From Novipirellula aureliae (lineage in GTDB: Bacteria > Planctomycetota > Planctomycetia > Pirellulales > Pirellulaceae): DNA of 64,000 nucleotides. The stretch spans positions 496,001 through 560,000 of the forward strand of contig NZ_SJPY01000007.1 of the NCBI RefSeq assembly GCF_007860185.1, read 5' to 3'. Positions 18,630 to 27,161 of the stretch are shown here, one piece after another. A program made the translations under genes and the position numbers. Under the pieces are notes generated by a model. That model saw only the letters and a program-made list of their open reading frames with translations. It searched no databases and had not been told where the DNA came from. Every line of letters begins with the position of its first letter. Positions within the stretch are counted from its first letter, which is position 1.

Positions 18630-19396
18630 TGGAAAGAAGGCTCCTGCGAATCACTTCCCTTTTGTTGGCTCGCTCTCCACACTCGTTGTCGTTCGGCACG
18701 GGCAAGTAACTCGTTGGCTTCCGCTTCCTTGACCTGATCAATCTCTGTGCCGGTTTGTTCAGCATCACGCTCAATGACTCGTTTCGTCTGCGAACCGCGC
18801 GCTTGGTAAACGGCCGCCGCACGTTCCTTCAATATTTCCGATTGGCTTTGAGGGATTCGGTAGAAGGCTTCGGTTGGACATGCCGTTGCGATAGCACATT
18901 CATTACAGTTCAAGCACTTTTGATGATCGATCTGCAAGTACAACGAACCGTTCATCAACGCGCAGCCCTCGACACACTTGGCGCAACCGATACAGATTGG
19001 TTCGTCGATCGTGTATTCGTAAAATCGCTGCCCCGATTTCTCTTCGACAAACTTGCGAACGATTGCGCCCGTTGGGCAGGCTTGGTTCTCAGCGGCCGTA
19101 TCGAGCGATTTGTAGTTCATCTCAAAATAGCCGGTACAGACGTCACAGAACCCACACATATCGAAACAGTTGTAGCACTTAACGGCCGAGACGTCCAAAA
19201 CACAATGCGTCGCACAATTACCACATGCGGTACACCTATCGGGATCAAGCTGCCATACCATCGGCTCGCCTTCGCTACGGCGACCAACCAAAAAACCGCC
19301 CGCACTGGCCATCGCAACGACGCCACCGGTGCGCAAGGCATCGGCCATGAACCGGCGACGATCCTGTTTGCCCGAATCAAAGCTATTGGTATCCAT
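18626..19396 (-). CDS. Tat-exported polyferredoxin (NapG-like)
   Basis: 256 aa. The N-terminus has a twin-arginine motif (DRRRFMADAL) before a hydrophobic stretch (GGVVAMASAGGFLVG), so it is probably exported folded through Tat. Cysteine motifs give three to four [4Fe-4S] sites: CTACGNCATHC, CYNCFDMCGFCDVC with CPTGA, CIGCAKCVEGC, and CLNCNECAIATACP. The C-terminal 70 residues are a charged, helical, coiled-coil-like tail (EQTGTEIDQVKEAEANELLA). NapG and NapH form a quinol-oxidising pair in nitrate respiration; here there is no nitrate reductase gene. It starts two bases after the small four-cysteine gene stops and overlaps the NapH-like start. Confidence 0.87.
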   Translation of the reverse strand: MDTNSFDSGKQDRRRFMADALRTGGVVAMASAGGFLVGRRSEGEPMVWQLDPDRCTACGNCATHCVLDVSAVKCYNCFDMCGFCDVCTGYFEMNYKSLDTAAENQACPTGAIVRKFVEEKSGQRFYEYTIDEPICIGCAKCVEGCALMNGSLYLQIDHQKCLNCNECAIATACPTEAFYRIPQSQSEILKERAAAVYQARGSQTKRVIERDAEQTGTEIDQVKEAEANELLARAERQRVWRASQQKGSDSQEPSFQ

Positions 19397-19398
19397 GT

Positions 19399-19644
19399 TT
19401 ACCGAAGCCCCTTCTTGACGTTTTGTTGCAATTTTGCTCGCCGACTACTCAACGCGGCGGGTTGTTCACAACGGTCCCACAATCCACACGTCTGGCAGGG
19501 AATTCGCCGCGTACAACCGCTTGCATCGCGAGATCGAAATGCTAAGAACGCGGACCCAATGCTGAGGATGACTAGCAAGGCATTCCGATACACGGACACG
19601 AACCAATCGCGGCGTGAACCTTTGAAGGGAGTTTGCTCATTCAT
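19399..19644 (-). CDS. Small membrane protein with four-cysteine C-x5-C-x2-C-x5-C motif
   Basis: 81 aa, start ATG at 19644 overlapping the end of the NHL gene by eight bases and ending two bases before the ferredoxin start, so it sits exactly within the operon. Residues about 18-33 form one membrane helix (NALLVILSIGSAFLAF). It is followed by CTRRIPCQTCGLWDRC, four cysteines in 16 residues that could hold an iron-sulfur cluster or a zinc ion, then a basic tail. The tight spacing on both sides is the main argument that it is real. I do not recognise the family. Confidence 0.7.
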   Translation of the reverse strand: MNEQTPFKGSRRDWFVSVYRNALLVILSIGSAFLAFRSRDASGCTRRIPCQTCGLWDRCEQPAALSSRRAKLQQNVKKGLR

Positions 19645-20761
19645 GCGAATTCTCGATAAAAACACGGATGGTTTGTCGATTCGGGTCGAGTACCAAAATG
19701 CGTCCATCGCGGTCGACCGCAACATCGAGTACTCCATTTCGCTGCGAGTCACGAATTTCGATCTTGGCGGTCGACTCGTTCGTAAAGGCCGCTGGCGGAG
19801 CCACGATCGATTCAAACGTCCCATTCGAATCATAGATTTTGACTCGAGGAATTCCTTTTTCTGCCGTCACAAAGCGTCCGTCTGGTAGCATGCTCAGTGC
19901 AACGGGATTACAGCACCCAAAGAATCCTTCGATGGCGGAAGAGGTCTCGCCCCAAGCTCCGAGCGCGTCGCCTTCGAGGGTGAACGCTTCGATCGAACGA
20001 GCACCAGGGTTTACAACCCGTAGCACCCCATCGTCGGCAGCCAGGACATCGAAGTGGGCGCTCGGTACGACAAAGCTTCGCAATCCTTGCTCTACCTTCT
20101 TTTCTTCATCAATTTTCAACAGCAATTCACCCTCACTGTCGAACTTCAGCACCGCTCGTTGACCTGCATCGGCAACAAACACGTTGTCTTCAAAAACCGC
20201 CAACGATGTAATCATACTGTCTTCGTTAAGGCCTTCATTGAAAACAGCTCGTCGTTCGCCACCGGCATCATAGCAATGCACCGCTGCGGCAAAGCCCACA
20301 TAGATAAGATTTGCGTCCAGGGCAAACGCGATGCAGGTCGGCGGCGAATCCGTCGTGATCTGTTGGGTCTTTCTGCCGCTTTCGTCAAACCGTTGAATTT
20401 CAACATCGCCAACGACTGCGAATCCACCGTCTGGTATAGCGGCAACGGCTCGCAGAGTTTCCATTTCGACCGGGTAGGCAGCGATTTCTTTGTAAGCCAC
20501 TTGTGCTGCATCGACCGATGTCAGTTCACTGGTGTCGAGCGAGAAACGCGAGGGCAGGCGATTGGCACGCTCGCCCCACGAATCGACTTGAATGACGGCG
20601 AACAGGGCAACGCCCGCAATGAAAACGACCCCTGCCCAAAAGATCGCTGATTTCGAACCTGTCATGACTTGGATCGGTGTCACGTCAGCCGGAGCATCGC
20701 TGTTAGACGAAACGGGTGTCGGACGATCGTGCCGCGGATCAGACATTGGAGAATTTGTCAT
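19637..20761 (-). CDS. Membrane-anchored NHL-repeat beta-propeller
   Basis: 374 aa (or 369 from the next ATG at 20746). A proline-rich N-terminus precedes one membrane helix (FWAGVVFIAGVALFAVIQV); the rest is a six-bladed NHL-type propeller with blade motifs such as GGFAVVGDVEIQRFDESGR, NVFVADAGQRAVLKFDSEG, DGRFVTAEKGIPRVKIYDSNG and DGRILVLDPNRQTIRVFIE. It is predicted to face the periplasm. No cofactor motif is visible. It lies 10 bp after the PQQ-like gene and overlaps the four-cysteine gene. Confidence 0.83.
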   Translation of the reverse strand: MTNSPMSDPRHDRPTPVSSNSDAPADVTPIQVMTGSKSAIFWAGVVFIAGVALFAVIQVDSWGERANRLPSRFSLDTSELTSVDAAQVAYKEIAAYPVEMETLRAVAAIPDGGFAVVGDVEIQRFDESGRKTQQITTDSPPTCIAFALDANLIYVGFAAAVHCYDAGGERRAVFNEGLNEDSMITSLAVFEDNVFVADAGQRAVLKFDSEGELLLKIDEEKKVEQGLRSFVVPSAHFDVLAADDGVLRVVNPGARSIEAFTLEGDALGAWGETSSAIEGFFGCCNPVALSMLPDGRFVTAEKGIPRVKIYDSNGTFESIVAPPAAFTNESTAKIEIRDSQRNGVLDVAVDRDGRILVLDPNRQTIRVFIENSHE

Positions 20762-20771
20762 TGGTCACTTG

Positions 20772-22211
20772 TCATTTGTCGGAAGCCTGACTTCTGAGAT
20801 CGATACAAGTCAGGCGGGTCAAATCGCGTACGATCAATCGCCCACCCGCAATCGCCATTGGCCCCCACGCTTCATTGCCGTCTAGGTAAATCTGTTTTTC
20901 CCAAAGGGGGCGATAAGCATCGGCGGTCGCCTCGGCAGCTAGCAAACGACCATCGTCAGCCAACATCAAAATTAGATCATCCGCGATCATGTAAGGTCCA
21001 TGGCCAAATTTGTCGCGGCCACTATTCCAAAGCTCTTTTCCTGCTAAATCGAGGCAAACGAATTGGCCGCCGCGGTGCTTGCGAATACCAAACAAATGAT
21101 TTTTGTACAAAATCGGCGTCTGTTGCTCTGAATTGAATGCTTTGCGGTCTAGTTCCTCGCCAGCGACTGCGACAAATTGACCTTGCGTTTTTTTGATATT
21201 GAGAAACATCGCACCGACGCGATCGTATCCGCTGCACAAGAATATCTGGTTCCCAGGCAATCCGATCGGCGAGGGGCTGGTTGCAAAATGTTCATCCCAC
21301 GATGTTTCATCCCAAAGCAGCGCTCCATTCTCAGCGTTGACGCCCACGGTACCACCGGTTCCGCAATAGACGTACATGCGTTGCCGGTCGTCTGTTGATT
21401 CGGCTTGGTATTCGATTGGCATGATCGATCCATGCGACATCTTCCAAGCCCGGGGGTTAGGCGTACGCCAAACCTCATCGCCGCTTGCCAAGTCCAATGC
21501 GACCAGCAGTGCGTCCTGACCGCAAGGAGCCAGAATGACGCGTCCGTTTTCCACCAACGGACATTGACCGGTATACCACTGCCGCTCCTCACTACCGTAC
21601 CGATCGACCATACGAAACAGCCATTGATTTTCACCTGTTTCGGCGTCCCAACATGCGACATCACACCGCGGCCCCATTGTGACAACAAAGTCGTTTTCGA
21701 TCGCTGGAATCGTGCGAGTCATGCCATGATTGGGCGAAACATCCGCCGGATAGCCGCTTCGCCATATCTCTTGCCCGTCTTCGAGCGACAAACACTTGAG
21801 CACATCGAATCGGTTCTCAGCGTCGTAATCAAGCAGGTAAACCTTGCCGCCTTGAATCGCTACGGACGCGTACCCTTCTTCGACTTCGAGTTGCCACACG
21901 GTCTCTGGCCCATCACCCGACCAAGCACGTCCGAGTGGTGTCGGATCGGTACTAATCGCATCGCGATTTTGGCCGCGAAAACCGCTCCAAACGCCAGTAA
22001 TCGCCGATGCCGACCCAGGTCCAACGATGGGCTCCGTCGCAACCAATGGACGAACATCGAGCGTGTCAACTTTGTCGGGCGTGTCATCCAATCCCGGCTT
22101 GCGACGGGCGAATTGATGGGGCCGCGAAAACGTCGTCCAAAGCAGAACGAGCAGGACGCAAATGACTGCAGCGGAGGCAGGAAAAAGGAAGGTCAGGCGA
22201 GTGTTTTTCAT
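20772..22211 (-). CDS. Membrane-anchored PQQ-like beta-propeller, first gene of redox operon
   Basis: About 479 aa from ATG 22211 (MKNTRLTFLF...), chosen because it directly precedes the membrane anchor FPASAAVICVLLVLLWTTF. The remainder is a PQQ-like propeller (YLLDYDAENRFDVLKCLSLE, VACWDAETGENQWLFRM, LLVALDLASGDEVWRT, FVCLDLAGKELWNSGRD). It resembles the outer-membrane-assembly or quinoprotein-like propellers by fold only. It begins the tightly packed operon that runs to 11414. The DUF368 gene ends 54 bp before its start codon and may share transcription. Confidence 0.85.
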   Translation of the reverse strand: MKNTRLTFLFPASAAVICVLLVLLWTTFSRPHQFARRKPGLDDTPDKVDTLDVRPLVATEPIVGPGSASAITGVWSGFRGQNRDAISTDPTPLGRAWSGDGPETVWQLEVEEGYASVAIQGGKVYLLDYDAENRFDVLKCLSLEDGQEIWRSGYPADVSPNHGMTRTIPAIENDFVVTMGPRCDVACWDAETGENQWLFRMVDRYGSEERQWYTGQCPLVENGRVILAPCGQDALLVALDLASGDEVWRTPNPRAWKMSHGSIMPIEYQAESTDDRQRMYVYCGTGGTVGVNAENGALLWDETSWDEHFATSPSPIGLPGNQIFLCSGYDRVGAMFLNIKKTQGQFVAVAGEELDRKAFNSEQQTPILYKNHLFGIRKHRGGQFVCLDLAGKELWNSGRDKFGHGPYMIADDLILMLADDGRLLAAEATADAYRPLWEKQIYLDGNEAWGPMAIAGGRLIVRDLTRLTCIDLRSQASDK

Positions 22212-22265
22212 GGCCCGTGTATTGTAACGATCGCCCACAAACTCGCCAACAGGAATGTCGCTAAT

Positions 22266-23222
22266 TCAACTCGGCGAACCAGAGCGAGTCGCAACCTTTT
22301 CGACGAATACGACCGCAAGGGCGGATGCGACAATTAGTCCTGCCAGCAGCCATAAATTGCCGGTCCAATCCGCAGGCGATACGAATTCCATCACACGAAA
22401 CTTTGCTTCAAGTGCCGCCGTCTCTTCCGTCGCTTGCTGAAGCGGCCATAATGTCGAAACACTGCCAAGCATCAACCCGATTAACGCTGCCATCGTCGAG
22501 CCGCGATGGTGATCGAGTAGCCAATGAAGCGCCCGAGAAAACGCCAGCAAGCCAAATAGACATCCACATGCAAACACAGCGAGCTGCGATAGGCCTTCGC
22601 TAGAAAATTGCAGATGAACGGCGTCTCGGATCAAGCCGGTAATCACGTGATAGACCCCGAACAGAAGTAGCACAAAAGCGCCACTGATCCCTGGCAGAAT
22701 CATTGCGCATATTGCCACCGAGCCACTGAGAAACAGATAGGGCAAACTCGTTCCTCCATCACCCGCAGGGACAAAGGATATGGCAACGGCAGCGGCGACG
22801 CCTGCCAAGCAAGCAACGAGCTGGGGAGCAGCCCACCTGGCCACGTAGTTTTTCACAATCCAAATGCTGCCCAAAATCAAACCAAAGAACACGGCAAAGG
22901 TTTCGGGTTGTTTGTGGTCGAGTAGCCAGTGCATTAACCCCGCCAACGATAACAACCCGGTGGCGATACCAAGACCCAAGGCGGCTAGAAACCGGAGATC
23001 GACATACTCGATCGATTCGCGAATCCGCCCGTTTGACAGGAGCTTCAATAGACGCGAATCGACTCGGCTGATTGACGTGATCAAACGTCGGTAATGGCCA
23101 AGGATCAAAGCGACCGTCCCGCCGCTGACGCCCGGCACCGTATCGGCGGCTCCCATACAAAATCCACGCAGCACGTTCAAAAATGCCGCCGCAATCGAGT
23201 CGCGTCTCAAAAAACGTTTCAT
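22266..23222 (-). CDS. DUF368 family membrane protein (undecaprenyl phosphate translocase family)
   Basis: About 318 aa from ATG 23222. The family-defining block FCMGAADTVPGVSGGTVALI is at about residues 18-37, with a second, inverted-topology copy of the PGISGAFVLLLFG type in the second half. Eight or more hydrophobic segments. Members of DUF368 have been shown in other bacteria to help recycle undecaprenyl phosphate across the membrane (established for the PopT group); function here is inferred from the family. It lies directly upstream of the redox operon on the same strand. There is no obvious functional link. Confidence 0.88.
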   Translation of the reverse strand: MKRFLRRDSIAAAFLNVLRGFCMGAADTVPGVSGGTVALILGHYRRLITSISRVDSRLLKLLSNGRIRESIEYVDLRFLAALGLGIATGLLSLAGLMHWLLDHKQPETFAVFFGLILGSIWIVKNYVARWAAPQLVACLAGVAAAVAISFVPAGDGGTSLPYLFLSGSVAICAMILPGISGAFVLLLFGVYHVITGLIRDAVHLQFSSEGLSQLAVFACGCLFGLLAFSRALHWLLDHHRGSTMAALIGLMLGSVSTLWPLQQATEETAALEAKFRVMEFVSPADWTGNLWLLAGLIVASALAVVFVEKVATRSGSPS

Positions 23223-23394
23223 AGAAATAAGATGACCCCAAACCAAGACGGAAATAAAAAAAATGACACCTCTCGCTAGTCGTCACCAAGACTAGCAAAA
23301 ATATCGTACCCGTACTTAATCAAATGGTATCGATACCCTCTACCCTCTACCCGGACGCCCAAGACACTCCCTGTTCCCGTTCTCCTGGGTAAGG

Positions 23395-23508
23395 ATTGCT
23401 CCTCAGCCGAGCCTACTTCGAAAAGCGCGGACGGAAGCGTTCTGTCTGAAGCTTATGGATGGTTTATTTCGCTTCCGCCGAGACAAGCTCGACGGAAGAG
23501 GGTTTCAC
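23395..23508. repeat. Dispersed repeat, copy A (related to 28918-29008)
   Basis: Two segments recur in the intergenic region at 28.9-29.0 kb. ATTGCTCCTCAGCCGAGCCT (23395-23414) is direct to 28918-28935. A 37-bp block at 23472-23508 (core CCGCCGAGACAAGCTCG) is the reverse complement of 28972-29008. The block folds as a 9-bp hairpin with one mismatch. No coding signal. The rest of 23223-23527 shows nothing recognisable. Confidence 0.65.
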
Positions 23509-23527
23509 ATGCTGAAACCGTCTGAAC

Positions 23528-23557
23528 GACCACCACCTAGTGAGGGGTTCGGTGGTC
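23528..23557 (+). promoter_or_regulatory. Hairpin in leader of first DUF1559 gene
   Basis: GACCACC (23528-23534) pairs with GGTGGTC (23551-23557) around a 16-nt loop, about 200 bp before the DUF1559 start. The other DUF1559 gene also has leader hairpins. Whether this is regulatory is unknown. Confidence 0.3.
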
Positions 23558-23750
23558 CGTTATGTGACAACTTGTAGGGAATTCATGCCATTGTGCGCGT
23601 TTGTCTAAGCCTGCGACGATTTCGAACAATAATTAACGTTTTTGATGCAATAAAATGAAGGTACGCGGTAGATGCCATTCGGAGATCCTGCCGTCGCGAA
23701 GTCGTATTTCGCGTTCTTCAATTCAATTTCTCTTCCAGGTCGAGGTGTGT

Positions 23751-24986
23751 ATGTTCAGACGAAAATTAGATCGCGGTTTCACATTGGTGGAACTGCTCGT
23801 GGTGATTGCGATTATTGGAGTACTTGTAGGCCTCTTGCTGCCAGCCGTTCAGGCGGCCCGTGAGGCGGCACGTCGGATGAGTTGTAGTAATAATGTCAAG
23901 CAAATTGGTTTGGCGATGCACAACTACCATTCTGCCTTCAACCAATTGCCTACTCAAGCCGGCGGGACCTACACAGTCTCGAGGCGAGAATACGCTCCTG
24001 GGCAGAATTCTCTCGAACTTTCTGCATTGGTCGGTCTTACGCCGTTCCTCGAACAGCAGGCAATCTGGGAGCAACTCTCGAATCCTTACCAAGTTCCAGC
24101 CGGCCTACCTGGCGCGGGCAATGTCTATTCACCCATGGGACCTTATCCAGGACGAACCTTCGATAAGCTCACGAATGGTCAGGCAGGGCCTTACAATCCG
24201 TTCGAATCAGACCTGCAAACTTTTCGATGCCCCAGCGATCCTGGCGTCGGGCTTCCCGCCATGGGACGCACGAATTACGGTGTGTGCCTGGGGGACTCCA
24301 TTGTCCAGACAAACGCCGCGGCTGTGATGGACCACAAAGGGGTACCGCATGATTCGGACACCGTCGCGTCAGCTAGAGCAAGCAACCGGGGTTTTTTCAA
24401 GTGTCAGATGAAATCCGACTTTCGAAGTGTTCTTGATGGCTTGTCAAACACGATTGCGATGGGTGAGTTTATTACCGATCTTGGTGACGATGACAAGCGT
24501 GGAAGGCATTTAAACGGTTCATCTACGCGGAATTTGAAGTCACCTGGCGGCGCGTTAGCATGTGTACCCTTTATTGATTCGGAACGTCCTCAATTCTGGG
24601 ATCCTAGTGCTCCCTTCGCTGCCAATGCCAACATCGACAATCGACGCGGCTATCGCTGGGCTTGGTGCATCCCGATCCACTCGGGGATCTACACGGTCTT
24701 GCCGCCTAACCGAGAACTGTGCTTTACTCAAAATTGGCATCAGTCCGAGGGTATTTGCCCTCCCAGCAGCCGACACCAAGGTGGGGCCCATATTTTGATG
24801 GGTGACGGTGCCGTCAAATTTATCACGGACTCCATTGAAGCGGGGGATCTAGCTGGCCGCGCGATGGTTTCCACTGCCGCAGTGAACACGGACCCGTTGT
24901 CGGCTGCCGGCGCGGCAAGTCCCTTCGGTCTTTGGGGATCACTTGGTACAGCCGCTTCGAGAGAAGTGATCGACGAGGATTTTTAG
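23751..24986 (+). CDS. DUF1559 domain protein with prepilin-type N-terminus (copy 1)
   Basis: 411 aa from ATG 23751. The N-terminus is a type IV pilin-like class III signal: RGFTLVELLVVIAIIGVLVG, with cleavage expected before the F. Then AVQAAREAARRMSCSNNVKQIGLAMHNYH, the hallmark of the planctomycete DUF1559 family, and a C-terminal DGAVKFITDSI block (SBP-like/H-X9-DG region). The family is highly expanded in planctomycetes and probably forms pseudopili or surface fibres; the precise role is unknown. A terminator-like hairpin and a small lipoprotein gene follow, the same layout as at 40.4-41.9 kb. Confidence 0.92.
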   Translation: MFRRKLDRGFTLVELLVVIAIIGVLVGLLLPAVQAAREAARRMSCSNNVKQIGLAMHNYHSAFNQLPTQAGGTYTVSRREYAPGQNSLELSALVGLTPFLEQQAIWEQLSNPYQVPAGLPGAGNVYSPMGPYPGRTFDKLTNGQAGPYNPFESDLQTFRCPSDPGVGLPAMGRTNYGVCLGDSIVQTNAAAVMDHKGVPHDSDTVASARASNRGFFKCQMKSDFRSVLDGLSNTIAMGEFITDLGDDDKRGRHLNGSSTRNLKSPGGALACVPFIDSERPQFWDPSAPFAANANIDNRRGYRWAWCIPIHSGIYTVLPPNRELCFTQNWHQSEGICPPSSRHQGGAHILMGDGAVKFITDSIEAGDLAGRAMVSTAAVNTDPLSAAGAASPFGLWGSLGTAASREVIDEDF

Positions 24987-25017
24987 TTTTCCAAATCTTG
25001 CAGCATCATCGCAGCAG

Positions 25018-25046
25018 CCAACTCGCCCGTTCTGCGGGTGAGTTGG
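25018..25046 (+). terminator. Hairpin with T-rich tail between DUF1559 and lipoprotein
   Basis: CCAACTCGCCCG pairs with CGGGTGAGTTGG (25018-25046), followed by a T-rich run (TGTTTCTCCTCTTTTTT). A good Rho-independent terminator or attenuator candidate, 32 bp after the DUF1559 stop and 104 bp before the lipoprotein start. Confidence 0.7.
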
Positions 25047-25150
25047 TGACTGTTTCTCCTCTTTTTTCGTACTTAAAAGGCATCGTAGCGAAGCGTGTTG
25101 CTTTTGGGGTGCTTTGCCTTCTTCCATTTATTTATGAGTCTGGGTTTGCT

Positions 25151-25321
25151 ATGAAGTTTTTAGTCCATTTGTTTGTTTTGCTGTTGGTCGTTGCCTCTGT
25201 GGGATGCGGCGCGAACGAGGAGGCAGTGAAAACCTACGACGTTTCGGATGTCGAACAGCTGTTGATCGATCATCCGGAATTGGCTGATCCACCGCCTCCA
25301 GAATTCCGGGTTGAAGACTGA
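25151..25321 (+). CDS. Small lipoprotein paired with DUF1559 protein (copy 1)
   Basis: 56 aa. The signal peptide MKFLVHLFVLLLVVASVGC ends in a lipobox-like VASVGC with the cysteine at residue 19, then a short acidic tail ending DPPPPEFRVED. It matches in size and layout the lipoprotein after the second DUF1559 gene (41725-41901), which supports it as a real gene. The sequence similarity of the two tails is low. It is probably membrane anchored; the function is unknown. Confidence 0.75.
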   Translation: MKFLVHLFVLLLVVASVGCGANEEAVKTYDVSDVEQLLIDHPELADPPPPEFRVED

Positions 25322-25578
25322 GTTCGCCTCGCTTGTGACGGGTCGGCGTTTGTAACCGTTCGGCCACTCGCCCTCGAATCTCGCACCGGTCATTGTGTCG
25401 AATCCGTCGAAATCACGCTCCACAACCGATCTCGATGGGATCGCTGCAAGGCAGGTCGATTGTGAGAAGTGAAAGCGAGCCTGTTATAGAATCTGTCGAA
25501 GCATGTTCGCCGAAATCAACGCGTCGCGGTCTTGATTGAGTTCAAGACTTCAATTCGTTGACATCTCGACGCGTTGAC

Positions 25579-25643
25579 CGGTATTCGTTAACTGGTAATC
25601 GTTAACTGGTATTCGTTAACTGGTAATCGTTAACTGGTAATCG
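25579..25643. repeat. 14-bp tandem repeat, 4.6 copies
   Basis: Unit TGGTAATCGTTAAC, alternating with TGGTATTCGTTAAC, at 25579, 25593, 25607, 25621 and a partial copy from 25635. Each unit contains GTTAAC. It lies in the 466-bp gap between the lipoprotein and the sulfatase; the rest of that gap shows no gene. Confidence 0.9.
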
Positions 25644-25755
25644 GCTCCCTGGGGATGAGTTGCTTGACGTCGAGTCGCGAAAACCAACTTCGGCCATTTC
25701 GCCGAAACGGGTGAACGCTTCCGCCACGTTGAGAGACGGATGCCTCCCTTCAGCA

Positions 25756-25787
25756 AAGTAACCTATTCAACAAGTAACCTATTCAAC
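25756..25787. repeat. 16-bp tandem duplication touching the sulfatase start
   Basis: AAGTAACCTATTCAAC occurs twice in direct succession and ends at the base before ATG 25788. Because 16 is not a multiple of three, the upstream in-frame ATG at 25740 is unlikely to be the true start. Confidence 0.85.
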
Positions 25788-27161
25788 ATGACGAGTCACA
25801 TGAACTTTATGCTGCGTCTGCTCCCGTTTCTTTTGATGGTTTCAACCGCGCCAATGGCTAACGCCAACCCGCCCAACATCGTTTTGATCTTGTCCGACGA
25901 CCAAGGTTACACCGACTATGGTTTCATGGGGCATGAGGAAATCGAAACGCCGAACCTCGATCAGCTCGCCAAGCAGAGCATGTTATTTCGGCGTGGCTAT
26001 GTTCCAACCGCATTGTGCCGTCCCGCGTTGTCGACGCTCATCACGGGACTCTATTCGCATCAGAACAAAACGACCGGGAATGACCCCGCACGGACACCAG
26101 CAAACGCAGCTCATGCTGAAAAGGCGGGTGAAGACGCTCGCGCACTGCTGCTCACACACATTGACCGCACCGGTGCCTTGCCTCAGTGGCTGGCCAAGAA
26201 AGGTTACGTCAGTTTCCAGAGCGGAAAGTGGTGGGAAGGTTCATTTGAGCGAGGTGGTTTCACCGAAGGAATGACCAAAGGGTATCCGAATCCCGGCGGA
26301 CGGCATGGTGATGCGGGGCTAGCGATTGGGCGTGAGACAATGAAGCCTGTCACCGAATTTATTGATCGCAGCGTGAAAGCGGAAAAGCCTTTTTTCCTTT
26401 GGTATGCACCTGTGATGCCCCATACACCGCACAACCCGCCCGCTCGGTTTGTTGACAAGTACCTGAAAAAGGGAGTACAGGAACGGATCGCTCAGTACTA
26501 CGGGATGTGCGAATGGTTCGACGAAACCTGCGGCACTCTGTTGGACCACATCGACAACGCGGGAATTGCCGATGATACGCTTGTCATCTATATCACGGAC
26601 AACGGCTGGATCCAGAAAGAGGTAGGTGGCTATGGACCACGATCGAAACGGAGCCCCTACGAGCTCGGAACACGAACGCCAATCATGTTCCGCTGGCCAG
26701 GAAAGATCGCCCCCGGGGATCGTCCAGAACTTTGTTCATCGATTGATTTTGTGCCGACCGTTTTAGCAGCCGCCGGAGCCGAAGGGCCGCACGACTTCCC
26801 CGGGCTAAATCTGCTGCCGCAGTTGAAGTCTGGTGAGGCTATCGAACGAGATACGCTATTCGGCGAATCATTTGCCCACGACATCGCCGACATCGAAAAC
26901 CCTCAAGCATCGCTGCTGTACCGCTGGGTGATCCGGGGATATGACAAGCTCATCCTGACTTACGACGGAGCGCCAGGTTATATGAGGTATCCGCCTACCA
27001 GCGCCGAGCCACAGCTCTACAATCTGAAAGACGATCCGAAAGAAACGAAGAATCTTGCTGAGGCGAATCCAGCAAAAGTCAAGGAGCTCAGTGCTCTGCT
27101 GGACGAGTGGTATGTTCCCGATCAGCGTCAAGCTGGCAAGCTGGCCCCTACTGCTCCCTAG
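25788..27161 (+). CDS. Secreted sulfatase with unusual CRPAL active-site motif
   Basis: 457 aa from ATG 25788 (25800 also possible). Signal peptide MLRLLPFLLMVSTAPMANA. Alkaline-phosphatase superfamily sulfatase: N-terminal metal site NIVLILSDDQGY, the formylglycine cysteine in LCRPALSTLITG, and the second metal site with the TDNGW block. The consensus C-x-P-x-R has leucine in place of arginine, so maturation by the formylglycine-generating enzyme may differ. It probably removes sulfate from a polysaccharide in the periplasm. A second sulfatase follows across a 163-bp tandem array that begins inside this gene's last codons. Confidence 0.88.
   Translation: MTSHMNFMLRLLPFLLMVSTAPMANANPPNIVLILSDDQGYTDYGFMGHEEIETPNLDQLAKQSMLFRRGYVPTALCRPALSTLITGLYSHQNKTTGNDPARTPANAAHAEKAGEDARALLLTHIDRTGALPQWLAKKGYVSFQSGKWWEGSFERGGFTEGMTKGYPNPGGRHGDAGLAIGRETMKPVTEFIDRSVKAEKPFFLWYAPVMPHTPHNPPARFVDKYLKKGVQERIAQYYGMCEWFDETCGTLLDHIDNAGIADDTLVIYITDNGWIQKEVGGYGPRSKRSPYELGTRTPIMFRWPGKIAPGDRPELCSSIDFVPTVLAAAGAEGPHDFPGLNLLPQLKSGEAIERDTLFGESFAHDIADIENPQASLLYRWVIRGYDKLILTYDGAPGYMRYPPTSAEPQLYNLKDDPKETKNLAEANPAKVKELSALLDEWYVPDQRQAGKLAPTAP

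Noticed and set aside
18626-19396. Periplasmic nitrate reductase (nap) operon, from the NapG/NapH-like pair
   Set aside because: No napA molybdopterin subunit, napB or napD; the surrounding genes are propellers and NADH flavoproteins.
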